NCBI GenBank assembly: GCA_964484185.1
Contig: CAZAEQ010000024.1
Coordinates: 3,353 to 67,352 of the forward strand
Direction of reading: 5' to 3'
From: F1-120-MAGs238 sp964484185
GTDB taxonomy: Bacteria; Planctomycetota; Phycisphaerae; Phycisphaerales; UBA1924
DNA: 64,000 nt
Shown: piece by piece, positions 52,167 to 61,313 of the stretch
Layout of the letters: the number at the start of each line of letters is the position of its first letter
How positions within the stretch are numbered: the stretch's first letter is position 1
Program-made: the position numbers and the translations under genes
Notes under the pieces: generated by a model
Databases searched by the model: none
Told to the model about the DNA's origin: nothing
Seen by the model: the letters and a program-made list of their open reading frames with translations, nothing else

Positions 52167-53201
52167 TCAGGGCTCGACTTGATTGTCGCCCGTCAGCGAA
52201 TAGAAACGGTCGCCCCAGTGGCGCTTCTTGATGGAGTTCAGGACCGTCATGGATTCAACGTGTCCATCGATGTATGCGAAGTTGCTCAGACCACCGAACC
52301 GGTCCTTGGAGCCTGGTGCCTGGCGGCCGACAGCGTTCAACGTTGTGTCGGTTGAGCCATCGATCGCACCTGCACATTGTTCTTCTGTGAGCAATTCGTT
52401 TTCGTTTGGATAACGGAAGCGGGCGCGACCGCCGCCGGACATGGGTTCCTGATAGACATCATCGCCTGCGGAGACACCAACGAAGGGCGTGAAGGGGCGG
52501 TGGGTTTTGTAGAGACCGCCGCCAGTTGCGCCGGCGCCGGTCTGCACTGCGCCCCATTGAATGCGCTTCGAGTACATGTACTCGCCGAGAATGATCGTTG
52601 AGGATGTGAACGTGATCATGGAATCGTTCACGAAAGTGTTCTTGCGTTCGCCGCCTGATGCGTAGAACTTGTTTCTGGGGAAGATCGCGCCGTTGCCGCC
52701 GAAGCCGATGCGTTTTACCTGACGATCGGCGGGGAGTGCGTTGGGCGCGTTCTTTGTTCCGCCTTGATCGTTCTGCTGGTCATCTTCCCAGTCTTCGCCT
52801 CTTGAGCCAGGGTTTGTTGCAGGTGCGCCGCCGCGAGTTGGCACGAGGGGGTTGGTGAAAGCCTCTTCAGGGATCGAACCATCGGCGAACAGCGAGTAGG
52901 ACCAGTGCACGTAGCCATGTGAGAGATTTGGGTTGGTGACCTGCTGGTCATTGTAATTCCACGAAGTGGTGGTTTCATCGGCTCCGTAGACATAGTGCGG
53001 CGGATAGGAGCGAGAGGTTGTCAGGTACGTTGCGACGCCGAGCATAACCGAGCGTGCGTTGCTCGCTGTTTTCAGCGAGCGAGCCGCAAGTCTTGCGCTC
53101 GACAGCGAGGGCAAGAGGATTGAGATGAGCAGAGCGATAATCGCAATGACCACCAATAGTTCGATAAGGGTAAACCCACGAGTTGGCTTCCTACCTTGCA
53201 T
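52167..53201 (-). CDS. Prepilin-type protein
   Basis: 344 residues; ATG 53201 lies eight bases after AAAGGAG. The N-terminal motif RGFTLIELLVVIAIIALLIS is that of type II/IV prepilins. The globular domain includes a glycine-rich part and ends with FAYIDGHVESMTVLN, the DGH-type motif near the C-terminus. It lies 186 bases upstream of the PstS-like dockerin gene with a common direction, so the two may be expressed together. Confidence 0.88.
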   Translation of the reverse strand: MQGRKPTRGFTLIELLVVIAIIALLISILLPSLSSARLAARSLKTASNARSVMLGVATYLTTSRSYPPHYVYGADETTTSWNYNDQQVTNPNLSHGYVHWSYSLFADGSIPEEAFTNPLVPTRGGAPATNPGSRGEDWEDDQQNDQGGTKNAPNALPADRQVKRIGFGGNGAIFPRNKFYASGGERKNTFVNDSMITFTSSTIILGEYMYSKRIQWGAVQTGAGATGGGLYKTHRPFTPFVGVSAGDDVYQEPMSGGGRARFRYPNENELLTEEQCAGAIDGSTDTTLNAVGRQAPGSKDRFGGLSNFAYIDGHVESMTVLNSIKKRHWGDRFYSLTGDNQVEP

Positions 53202-53424
53202 TCCCGATTCTCCTTTCAAGAGAGCAGCGAATTTGTGCCGCGTTTGAATATGGAATGAATTTAGCGGGTTGGGAATTTTTTGCGTTTACTTTGCGTTACG
53301 TTGTTGCTAAGACTGGGAGTCGCGACTGAGCTGCCTTAGCGCAATTGTTTTACATTCTTCACGTGATTTGGCACACGCTGGACCGCGGAACTGCTAGAGG
53401 ATCGTCCCGCCACTACCATCGTCC

Positions 53425-54783
53425 ATGCGAATCCTGGGACACGTTCTTGTCTGCACAGCCAGTCTCTATTGGCTTGGAGCACCTGTAGCAGCGGAGACAC
53501 TGCATGTTGGGCCGGGACACCCATTTGCCCGCATCGAAGAAGCAGTCCGACACGCATCTGCAGGAGACACGATCTGGGTGCATGCTCTTGAAGGCAACAA
53601 GCCCTATGAGAGAGTTGCAGTTTCAGTGCGTACACCGCGATTGACTATTCGCAGTGCGGATTGGCCGAAATCTCGTGTTTCGCTGAGCGGATCGGAGTTT
53701 GAGTATTCAGGGCGCGGGGAAGTACCGCGCGCGATTGTGCAGTTTGAACCTGGTTCTGACAATTGCAGCATTGAAGGATTTGAGTTTACCGGCGCACACA
53801 ACGGGTCGCACAATGGCGCGGGAATACGGATTAACCAGGCGAACCACATCACTATTCGTGGATGCAGCATTCATGGAAACGACATGGGAATCATGTCGAA
53901 TGGAAATGGAAGCGTGGATTCGGCGGTTGATCAGCGCATCGAGAATTGCACAATATACGAGAACGGGGCGGCGGCGGATCCGGGACAGAATCACAATCTG
54001 TATCTTGGCGGAACCAGCGTGGTCGTGAGCGGGTGCGAGATACATTCGAGCACGACTGGACACAATATCAAGAGTCGGGCGCATTACACACGCGTGGAGT
54101 ATTGCTACGTGCACGACTCATCGAATCGCGAGTTTGATCTGGTGGATGCGGCGAAGGATACGGATGTGCCGTCGAGCGATGCGGTCATTCTTGGGTGCAT
54201 TATTTCCAAGAAGACACCAGAAATGACCGGCAACCGCGGCGTGATTCACTTTGGGCAAGATGGCGGGAATGATCATGTCGGTACTCTTTTCATTCTCAAT
54301 TCCACGATCATTACACCGTATCAAAGTCCGGTGGTATCACTTTCAGCGGCCAGTGCGAAACTCGAAATCGCGAATTGCTTGTTTACCGATGGGGGCTCGG
54401 GGCAGCGCAATCAGGTGATTGCGGAGGCGAACGGAAAGTTGGATTCGGCCGCGCTGGCAGCACGCGTTTCTTCAGTCACGAGCGCGAATGGCGGTCACTT
54501 TTCCGGATTGCTGGCCGGGGAGAAATTGGATGCGGTAGTTTTGTTTGCGGATATTGCTGCAGGAGACTTTCACGTATCTTCAGCGCTCAACCAGCTGGCA
54601 GGTCGGGGTACTCCACTGATTCAACTTCGAATTCCGATTGCTCCATGGCGCCAAGGCGACACTCTTGGTTCGCCCTTTCTGCAATATCTTCATCCAAGTT
54701 CAACAGCAGCGCGAAAGGACGCCGGCTTGCCGTGTATTGGCGGCTTTGAAGCAACTGAGCCCAAACAGCCTAGTCAACGATAA
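53425..54783 (+). CDS. Secreted right-handed beta-helix protein
   Basis: 452 residues. The signal peptide is MRILGHVLVCTASLYWLGAP, cleaved near VAAE. The DUF1565-type opening (HVGPGHPFARIEEAVRHASA, GDTIWVHA) is followed by coils with N-x-x-I-x-G-C/N repeats (NHITIRGCSIHGNDMGI, DQRIENCTIYENG, SVVVSGCEIHSS) typical of the parallel beta-helix. It resembles pectate-lyase-like or polysaccharide-binding proteins; catalytic residues cannot be confirmed. It has no dockerin. Its end overlaps the converging cupin gene by 14 bases. Confidence 0.85.
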   Translation: MRILGHVLVCTASLYWLGAPVAAETLHVGPGHPFARIEEAVRHASAGDTIWVHALEGNKPYERVAVSVRTPRLTIRSADWPKSRVSLSGSEFEYSGRGEVPRAIVQFEPGSDNCSIEGFEFTGAHNGSHNGAGIRINQANHITIRGCSIHGNDMGIMSNGNGSVDSAVDQRIENCTIYENGAAADPGQNHNLYLGGTSVVVSGCEIHSSTTGHNIKSRAHYTRVEYCYVHDSSNREFDLVDAAKDTDVPSSDAVILGCIISKKTPEMTGNRGVIHFGQDGGNDHVGTLFILNSTIITPYQSPVVSLSAASAKLEIANCLFTDGGSGQRNQVIAEANGKLDSAALAARVSSVTSANGGHFSGLLAGEKLDAVVLFADIAAGDFHVSSALNQLAGRGTPLIQLRIPIAPWRQGDTLGSPFLQYLHPSSTAARKDAGLPCIGGFEATEPKQPSQR

Positions 54784-55099
54784 ATAGTTTTGCGCCGACA
54801 TCGGTGCCTGATCGATGTTCGCCATCATTGTCTGCCACCTGATAGCTCATACCGGCGGTGGTCACAAAGGTGCGGCCATCTTTCAATTCGGTGCGGATGT
54901 TTCCTTCGAGCACCAGGACAACGTGGCCCTTGCTGCACCAGTGATCCGCCTGATAGCCGGGTGAATATTCGACCATTCGAACACGGATGTTGCCGAGTTC
55001 AAGGGTTCGCCAGAGCGCGTGGCCTTGCAGACCTTCATATCGCTTTGGAGGTATCTTTGACCAGTCGGTGTTGAGAAATGGAATATTCTCGAGTTTCAA
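54770..55099 (-). CDS. Small cupin-fold protein
   Basis: 109 residues. A single cupin barrel with the motif QADHWCSKGHVVLVLEG, where an H-x-x-x-x-x-G-H pattern is followed by E. The DHxC-type motif marks a small, uncharacterised cupin family of bacteria. Metal binding by His and Cys is likely but not proven. It overlaps the beta-helix gene tail to tail. Confidence 0.82.
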   Translation of the reverse strand: MKLENIPFLNTDWSKIPPKRYEGLQGHALWRTLELGNIRVRMVEYSPGYQADHWCSKGHVVLVLEGNIRTELKDGRTFVTTAGMSYQVADNDGEHRSGTDVGAKLFIVD

Positions 55100-55130
55100 T
55101 TCACTGACTCCTGGACATTGCGTCGCGACT

Positions 55131-56099
55131 TCACAGCCATTTGACTTTCCTGAGGAAGATCGTCAACGCTGCGGCGACGAAGAGAATGAGTCCAAGGGCG
55201 TAGGCGTAGCCGTAGTGCCAGCGCAGTTCAGGCATGACATCGAAGTTCATGCCGTAGATTCCGGCGATGAGCGTCACCGACATCAAGATCGTTGAGATTG
55301 AAGTGAGCCGCTTCATCACCATGCTCATGCGATTGTTCGAGACCGATAGATACGCATCCATGATGGACGAAAGCATATCTCGAAGTGTGTCGATGGTGTC
55401 GGCAACGCGGATCACGTGATCAAACACATCGTGGAAGTAGATATGGGTTTCACGCGCAAAAATCGGTTGTTCGCGGCGGAGCATGGTGTTAAACACATCT
55501 CTTAGAGGCGTGACTGTTCGGCGCAACTGCAGAAGCTGCTTCTTGATATAGAAGATGCTCTCGATCGATTCTGGCTTGAACACCTCAAAAATCTGATCTT
55601 CAAGCTCATCCATGGTTTCACTGACCGTGTCGAGCAGCGGCATGTAGTCATCGACGATCGCATCGATCAACAAATATGCGAGCAGCCCGCTTCCTTCGTT
55701 GGCACGGTCGATCCATCGAGGCCAGACTCGCTTCGCGGTCTCGATTGCCCTGATCGGCTTTGAATGCACCGTGACGAGAAAGTCCTTGCCAAGGAACATG
55801 CTCAACTCACGCAGCTCCAGATCTTGTTCTTCGTTGAGATGTGCTTCATACATCACAATGAAGTAGTAGCCTTGAAACTCCTCGATTTTTGGCCGCTGGT
55901 GACCATGCTGGCAATCTTCGATTGAAAGCGGATGGAACCCGAATTCCTCGGCCAAGTCGAGAAAGTCCTGGCTGGTTGGGTCGCTTACATCGGTCCAGAC
56001 TATGACCTCGGGCTTGGCGACCATGTCGCTGATGTTCGCGACGCTGCACTCGGTCGAGAACTGCTTGGTGGCTGTATTAAGGCACATTGTCTTGATCAT
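55131..56099 (-). CDS. corA: CorA-type magnesium/cobalt transporter
   Basis: 322 residues, typical length. The cytoplasmic domain and long helix are followed by two membrane segments near the C-terminus. The signature YGMNFDVMPEL holds the GMN filter motif just after the first segment (ISTILMSVTLIAGIYGMNF). The second segment and a basic tail (LRKVKWL) close the protein. It is expected to form a pentameric Mg2+ channel in the inner membrane. The ribosome site is weak. It lies 31 bases upstream of the cupin gene, in the same direction. Confidence 0.95.
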   Translation of the reverse strand: MIKTMCLNTATKQFSTECSVANISDMVAKPEVIVWTDVSDPTSQDFLDLAEEFGFHPLSIEDCQHGHQRPKIEEFQGYYFIVMYEAHLNEEQDLELRELSMFLGKDFLVTVHSKPIRAIETAKRVWPRWIDRANEGSGLLAYLLIDAIVDDYMPLLDTVSETMDELEDQIFEVFKPESIESIFYIKKQLLQLRRTVTPLRDVFNTMLRREQPIFARETHIYFHDVFDHVIRVADTIDTLRDMLSSIMDAYLSVSNNRMSMVMKRLTSISTILMSVTLIAGIYGMNFDVMPELRWHYGYAYALGLILFVAAALTIFLRKVKWL

Positions 56100-56155
56100 G
56101 CTGAGTTATCGTACGTGGCAGGGCTCGTGCATGAGTGCGTGCGGAAACTGGCCCC

Positions 56156-56692
56156 CTATGCACTCATAAGTTCCAGCAACCTGGTGGTTGTGCGCCAATT
56201 TCGACCTGTGCAGATAGTCTTGAGTTTGGAATCAAAGTACGCACTGGTAAGTTTGGTGTTGCCCATTCCATTTCCGTAGCAGGCGTAGATTTCAGAACCT
56301 TTGACCACGTATCGATCGCCGGGTGATCGATTGGGGTCCAGTGATTGAACCGCCTTCGCGGCGGGCTTTTCAGCAAGAAACAGGACGTGCAGGTTATCCG
56401 CAGCTGTCGCATCTGCAAATGGATTGCCTGCAACTACCTTTTGAAGCTGTGACGCGCTCCGCACAATGATCGGGACAGAGTACTTGAACTTTTTCGTTGT
56501 TTGAGCAGCGATGAGTCCTGGCAGACCGGTCATAAGTTCTTTCTGGGCTTCAAAATATACATTGCCGCTTTGAATAAACGTGCGGACGTTTTCACAGCCA
56601 ACGCCCGTGAACATATCGATGAGGGCCTTCATTGGGATCATGTTCTTTCCGCCGACGTTTATGCCGCGGAATAGGGCGAGATACGTTGACAT
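56156..56692 (-). CDS. DUF1697 family protein
   Basis: 178 residues from MSTYLALFRGINVGGKNMIP, the hallmark start (ALLRGINVGG) of DUF1697; the longer frame has no matching sequence. Other features are VRTFIQSGNVYF and the C-terminal SKLKTICTGRNWRTT. It is a small cytosolic protein of unknown function. It overlaps nothing; the divergent frame on the other strand is not coding. Confidence 0.9.
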   Translation of the reverse strand: MSTYLALFRGINVGGKNMIPMKALIDMFTGVGCENVRTFIQSGNVYFEAQKELMTGLPGLIAAQTTKKFKYSVPIIVRSASQLQKVVAGNPFADATAADNLHVLFLAEKPAAKAVQSLDPNRSPGDRYVVKGSEIYACYGNGMGNTKLTSAYFDSKLKTICTGRNWRTTTRLLELMSA

Positions 56693-56800
56693 GGGAGTTG
56701 CCTTCGCGGCGCAATTCGCCTGGTGCACCAAATGGCGACCATGCGACGGCCGCATTGTGCGGATATCGCATTAATCGCAAAGCTGATTGTAAGAAGGAGG

Positions 56801-58543
56801 TTACTTCGGATTTTTTGGCACATCAGGCCGCGATGGCGGCGAAGATGGACTTGCGGCGGGCTGGCTGGGGCGAGGGGCGGCTGCGGGTGCCGGGGTTGGC
56901 GGACGCGAGGGTGGCGCGGGCTGGGCTTGCGGCCGTGATGGTGCGGGAGTTGATGGACGGGACGGCGCGGGGGTTGATGGGCGTGATGGCGCAGGAGCGG
57001 CTGCGCGTGGAGGCGATTGCGGCGCGGGGCGCGCAGCCGGAGGCGGCGTTGAGGGTCGCGATGGCGCGGGAGAAGCAGCCGGGGGAGTTGAAGGACGACT
57101 TGGCGCTGGCGCAGTCTGGATTGATGGACGCGAAGGCGCGGGGCTTGCCGCCGGAGTAGATGGACGGGAGGGCGCAGGTGCTTGTATTGCGGGCCGGCTG
57201 GGGGGAGCAGAAACATTTGGGCGAGCCTGCGGGGTTGGCGGACGTGACGGAGGCTGGGCAGAATTGTCAGGCCGTGATGGAGGCGAAATCGTGGGACGTG
57301 ACGGAGTGCTTGGGCGCGCGGATGGAACGTTTGGCCGTGAAACTGGTTCGGCTGTTCGCAACGCCGGGACGTTGGGGCGGGTAGGCGCCTGATCAGCGCT
57401 TGGCGCGCCGCGGAAACTGTCAAGATTTGTATTGCGCTGGCTTGGCCAATCGGATCTGTCAAAACCGCTGTTTCCGCGGCCAGCATCCGGAGTCACGCCT
57501 CCGACCACGCGATCAGAACGTGGCGCATCTAAACCACCTCGAGAATCGCGGTCGCGGTCATTGCGATCTGCCCACTGGCTTTCGCGACCTGGCAGGTGCG
57601 TCGGGCGGCTCGAATCACGATGCCATTGATTTGAGGGACGCTCGTGGCGGTCGTAGCGGTCGTTGTCGTGCCGATCGCGGTAGGAGATTCGATTATGTAC
57701 AATGTGGTGATGGTTGTGCCAGTGATTCCACGTCCATGACGGACGATACACGCAGCGATGACGCCAGTCGCAGTCCATATCAAGCCATGAACCTACATGG
57801 AAGCCGATTCCAAAGGTGATGAAACTTGCGGGCTCGCAATACACTACTTGCGGCTGATAGACGGGAACATAGACGACTTCAGCCACTGCAGGAACGATTC
57901 GTATGTACTGAACACCAACCTCGCCCTGATCATCAATGACAACCTGTTGCTGGGGCGTGGTCACGAGATTGCCCATGGCCGTTGCTTGCGTGCGCAGACG
58001 CTGCACTGACTGCATGACATCTTCGGGCTGCGACACAAATGCCTGGCCAAGCTGCTGGGTCCATTCCAGGTTGGTATCCATGTATTCAAGAACACTGGGG
58101 TAGTGGGCGATAGCTTTGACGCTCGCGTCCCAATTTTGAGCGTTGATCTGTTCTTCGGTCGGCCCGCCGCGGACCAGCTGGGCTGCGCGGACGATATCCA
58201 GTGGATAGGTCGCCGCGGGCAGGAGCTGTGCGAGCAATGGATCGGGGTAGAGCGCGATGGGACCAATGAGCTGATCGAGCTGCGCTGCGTTGAACATCGG
58301 TGCAACTACGACGGGCGCCGGAGTCAGTACTGGCGCTGGAGCAACATACACAGGCGGAACATATGTTGAAACCTGAACTGGTTGGGAATAGGCAACTGGA
58401 ACATAGGACGAAGCGGCACACCCTTGAAGGAACAGGAGTGCAGCGCCGGCACAGAGTCGGACCGGACGACCTTGCAAAAGAGACGTTTGGAACGGCTTTG
58501 GCATCGAGTTTGGATGTTGCATGTTCATTTTTTTGTTCAGCAT
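56801..58543 (-). CDS. DUF3300 lipoprotein with long Pro/Ser-rich tail
   Basis: 580 residues. ATG 58543 follows TGAGG; a lipoprotein-type signal (LLFLQGC) sets Cys42 as the likely lipidated residue. The DUF3300 domain (about 85-280) holds QLDQLIGPIALYPDPLLAQL, YPLDIVRAAQLV, AHYPSVLEYMD and VPAVAEVVYVPVYQPQVVY. An Arg/His/Asp-rich stretch (about 280-350) and roughly 220 residues of APSRPSTP-like repeats follow. The tail is probably disordered and may span the periplasm or the wall. The repeats make this stretch low-complexity at DNA level (about 56830-57350). Confidence 0.88.
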   Translation of the reverse strand: MLNKKMNMQHPNSMPKPFQTSLLQGRPVRLCAGAALLFLQGCAASSYVPVAYSQPVQVSTYVPPVYVAPAPVLTPAPVVVAPMFNAAQLDQLIGPIALYPDPLLAQLLPAATYPLDIVRAAQLVRGGPTEEQINAQNWDASVKAIAHYPSVLEYMDTNLEWTQQLGQAFVSQPEDVMQSVQRLRTQATAMGNLVTTPQQQVVIDDQGEVGVQYIRIVPAVAEVVYVPVYQPQVVYCEPASFITFGIGFHVGSWLDMDCDWRHRCVYRPSWTWNHWHNHHHIVHNRISYRDRHDNDRYDRHERPSNQWHRDSSRPTHLPGRESQWADRNDRDRDSRGGLDAPRSDRVVGGVTPDAGRGNSGFDRSDWPSQRNTNLDSFRGAPSADQAPTRPNVPALRTAEPVSRPNVPSARPSTPSRPTISPPSRPDNSAQPPSRPPTPQARPNVSAPPSRPAIQAPAPSRPSTPAASPAPSRPSIQTAPAPSRPSTPPAASPAPSRPSTPPPAARPAPQSPPRAAAPAPSRPSTPAPSRPSTPAPSRPQAQPAPPSRPPTPAPAAAPRPSQPAASPSSPPSRPDVPKNPK

Positions 58544-58646
58544 TGTGCCTCATTTGGCACAATCACTTGAATCCTCTATAGGTCTAACGCCATGATACCA
58601 GAAATGTTCCAATCCAGAGACCATTTTATACAGAATGCGCATATAA

Positions 58647-58676
58647 AAACCGCGTTTCAGGGCTGAAACGCGGTTT
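58647..58676 (-). terminator. Terminator of the sdh operon
   Basis: AAACCGCGTTTCAG / CTGAAACGCGGTTT is a perfect 14-base stem with a two-base loop. It lies 21 bases after the sdhB stop, and TTATATG follows on the minus strand. Confidence 0.85.
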
Positions 58677-58697
58677 GGATGGCGGTTTGCGAGGGGT

Positions 58698-59465
58698 TCA
58701 CTTACCCTTGAATATCTTGAACAGCTTCGTTAACGGGTCATAGAACTCATCAACGACACGTTCTTTGAGCGGGATGATGGCGTTGTCAGTGATGGTAATG
58801 TGCTCAGGACAGACTGTGGTACAGCACTTTGTGATGTTGCAGTAACCGATGCCGTGTTCGTTCTTGAGATCCGCAACACGGTCTTCAGTATCCAACGGGT
58901 GCATTTCAAGTGCCGCCGTATATACCAGGAAACGGGGTCCGATGAATTCATCATGCTTGTGGTGATCACGGAGCACGTGGCACACATCTTGACAGAGGAA
59001 ACATTCGATGCACTTGCGGAATTCCTGCACGCGATCAACATCTGCCTGCTGCATGCGCCAGGTTCCATCTGGGGCATCGGGCGCGCGCGGCTTGAACTTC
59101 TTGATCCTCTTCTTGACCTCATAGTTCCATGAAACATCCGTGACCAGGTCGCGCAGGACCGGAAAGGCCCGCATCGGTTCAATAGTCACTGTCTCGCCGG
59201 GTGGCAGCTGATCCATGCGAGTCATGCACATCAAACGCGGCTTGCCGTTAATCTCGGCGGAACAACTGCCGCATTTGCCAGCTTTGCAGTTCCAGCGACA
59301 CGCCAGATCCGGTGCGCTCTCCGCTTGGATCTGGTGAACCGCATCAAGGACCACCATACCTTCAGTGACCTGCGTTGTGTAGTCCTTGAACTCAGAGGCG
59401 GCAGCGTCGCCGCGTTTAATGCGGAAAGTCAGTGGTGTGCCGTTCTTATTTGCATCTTTTGCCAT
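58698..59465 (-). CDS. sdhB: Succinate dehydrogenase/fumarate reductase iron-sulfur subunit
   Basis: 255 residues. The N-terminal ferredoxin-like domain binds 2Fe-2S through CRWNCKAGKCGSC and a later Cys (LMC). The C-terminal domain has CIECFLCQDVC and CNITKCCTTVCPEH for the 4Fe-4S and 3Fe-4S clusters. The subunit carries electrons from the flavoprotein to the membrane anchor. Its ATG overlaps the sdhA stop (TAATG), showing translational coupling. A terminator follows at 58647. Confidence 0.96.
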   Translation of the reverse strand: MAKDANKNGTPLTFRIKRGDAAASEFKDYTTQVTEGMVVLDAVHQIQAESAPDLACRWNCKAGKCGSCSAEINGKPRLMCMTRMDQLPPGETVTIEPMRAFPVLRDLVTDVSWNYEVKKRIKKFKPRAPDAPDGTWRMQQADVDRVQEFRKCIECFLCQDVCHVLRDHHKHDEFIGPRFLVYTAALEMHPLDTEDRVADLKNEHGIGYCNITKCCTTVCPEHITITDNAIIPLKERVVDEFYDPLTKLFKIFKGK

Positions 59466-61297
59466 TACTTGTTCTCCTCAACAACCTGCTTGAGTTCATC
59501 GGGCAATGCTCGCGTGGGCTGACGCACAAGCTGCATTTTCCCGTCATTTCCGCGCCGAAGCACGGTGTTAAACTTCGCGTACTCGTCACTCTTATTGGGG
59601 AAGTCATCGCGGAACTGAGCCCCGCGACTTTCTTTGCGTTCAATCGCTGCGAGTGTTACGGCCTCTGAAACCAGGAGCAGATTCTTCAGGTCGATTGCAG
59701 TGTGCCAGCCTGGGTTATATTCGCGATTGCTTTGTGCTCCCACATTCTCTGCCCGCTTGCAAAGTTCGCGAATTCCATCCAACGCCTGCAGCATTTCTGA
59801 TTCGACTCGGACAATTCCGACCAAATTCTGCATCATTTCCTGCAGATCGTGCTGAATTGCGTAAGGTGATTCGCTCTTTCCGCTCGCTCCCCGATCAAAC
59901 GGCGCGAGCGCCTCGCGAATCGACACCTCGACCTGGTCTTTATTGACACGACCGGCACCGTTCTCCTTTGCAAACTTGGCGCCATATTCGCCAGCACGCT
60001 TGCCAAAGACAACGAGATCCGAGAGCGAGTTGCCACCCAGACGATTCGCGCCGTGGAGTCCTGCTGCTACCTCGCCGGCAGCGAACAGGCCTGGAACGGT
60101 TGACATCTGCGTGTCGCCCTCAACCTTTACACCACCCATCACGTAGTGAGTCGTAGGTCCGACTTCCATCGGTGTGGTCGTGATATCAAGGCCCGCCAAC
60201 TGCATGAACTGATGGTACATGCTGGGCAGTTTTTTCTTGATGTGCTCTGGCGCGTTAGGAACCTTTTCCTTAATCCACGCAATGTCCAGGAACACGCCGC
60301 CGTGCGGAGATCCGCGGCCGGCTTTCACTTCGCGATTGATACACCGCGCAACGTGATCGCGCGTCAACAACTCAGGTGGTCTGCGAGCGGCCTTATCGCC
60401 GGTCACGTATCGCCAACCTTCTTCTTCGTTGTCTGCCGTAGAAGACTTGTAATTGTCTGGAATGTCGTCGAACATGAACCGCTTGCCATCTTTGTTACGC
60501 AGCACGCCGCCTTCGCCGCGGACACCTTCTGTTACCAGAATGCCCTTGACGCTCGGCGGCCAGACCATGCCCGTTGGATGGAACTGGACAAACTCCATGT
60601 CCATCAGGTCTGCGCCAGCGCGGTAGGCGAGAGCCTGACCATCGCCGGTGTATTCCCAGGAATTAGAAGTGACGGAGAACGCGCGGCCGATGCCGCCGGT
60701 TGCGAGGATGACTGACTTGGCATGCCACACGCGGAAACGTCCGCGTTCACGGTCATAGCCCACCGCTCCCACCACTCGGTCGCCATCTTTGAGCAGATCG
60801 ATGATGGTCATTTCCATGTAGACATCGATACCAGAGTGCACACCATGATCCTGCAGCGTGCGGATCATTTCAAGACCGGTGCGATCACCGACGTGCGCGA
60901 GTCGGGGATACCTGTGCCCACCGAAGTTGCGCTGAAGGATCTTGCCATCTTGCGTGCGATCAAACACTGCACCCCAGGCCTCAAGCTCGCGGACACGGGC
61001 GGGAGCTTCTTTGGCATGCAATTCAGCCATGCGCCAGTTGTTGAGATATTGGCCGCCGCGCATGGTGTCAGCGAAGTGAACTCTCCAACTGTCGCGATCA
61101 TCAACATTGGCCATCGCCGCGGCCATGCCGCCTTCTGCCATGACCGTGTGAGCCTTGCCCAGCAGCGACTTGCAGATGACGGCTGTCTTGCAGCCAAGCG
61201 AAGAAGCTTCAATCGCGGCGCGAAGACCAGCGCCACCCGCACCAATGACAAGGACATCGTGCTCGTGAACTTCGGAGACTCCGGGAAACGAACTCAT
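59465..61297 (-). CDS. sdhA: Succinate dehydrogenase/fumarate reductase flavoprotein subunit
   Basis: 610 residues. The FAD-binding start is VIGAGGAGLRAAIEASSLG. The FAD-linking His region and active-site parts are MAEGGMAAAMAN, FGGHRYPRLAHVGDRTG, QFHPTGMVWPP and THYVMGGVKV. It oxidises succinate to fumarate, linking the citric acid cycle to the respiratory chain, or works in reverse. It is the middle gene of sdhC-sdhA-sdhB; the gap from sdhC is 16 bases. Confidence 0.96.
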   Translation of the reverse strand: MSSFPGVSEVHEHDVLVIGAGGAGLRAAIEASSLGCKTAVICKSLLGKAHTVMAEGGMAAAMANVDDRDSWRVHFADTMRGGQYLNNWRMAELHAKEAPARVRELEAWGAVFDRTQDGKILQRNFGGHRYPRLAHVGDRTGLEMIRTLQDHGVHSGIDVYMEMTIIDLLKDGDRVVGAVGYDRERGRFRVWHAKSVILATGGIGRAFSVTSNSWEYTGDGQALAYRAGADLMDMEFVQFHPTGMVWPPSVKGILVTEGVRGEGGVLRNKDGKRFMFDDIPDNYKSSTADNEEEGWRYVTGDKAARRPPELLTRDHVARCINREVKAGRGSPHGGVFLDIAWIKEKVPNAPEHIKKKLPSMYHQFMQLAGLDITTTPMEVGPTTHYVMGGVKVEGDTQMSTVPGLFAAGEVAAGLHGANRLGGNSLSDLVVFGKRAGEYGAKFAKENGAGRVNKDQVEVSIREALAPFDRGASGKSESPYAIQHDLQEMMQNLVGIVRVESEMLQALDGIRELCKRAENVGAQSNREYNPGWHTAIDLKNLLLVSEAVTLAAIERKESRGAQFRDDFPNKSDEYAKFNTVLRRGNDGKMQLVRQPTRALPDELKQVVEENK

Positions 61298-61313
61298 ACA
61301 GCTGACTCCAGGT

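Noticed and set aside
53707..54114. Minus-strand frames inside the beta-helix gene
   Set aside because: The plus-strand gene has a signal peptide and clear beta-helix repeats; the opposite frames have no features.
56632..57384. Long plus-strand frames with Gly/Arg/Ala-rich products opposite the DUF3300 tail
   Set aside because: They arise from the repetitive Pro/Ser codons read in reverse; no starts with ribosome sites.
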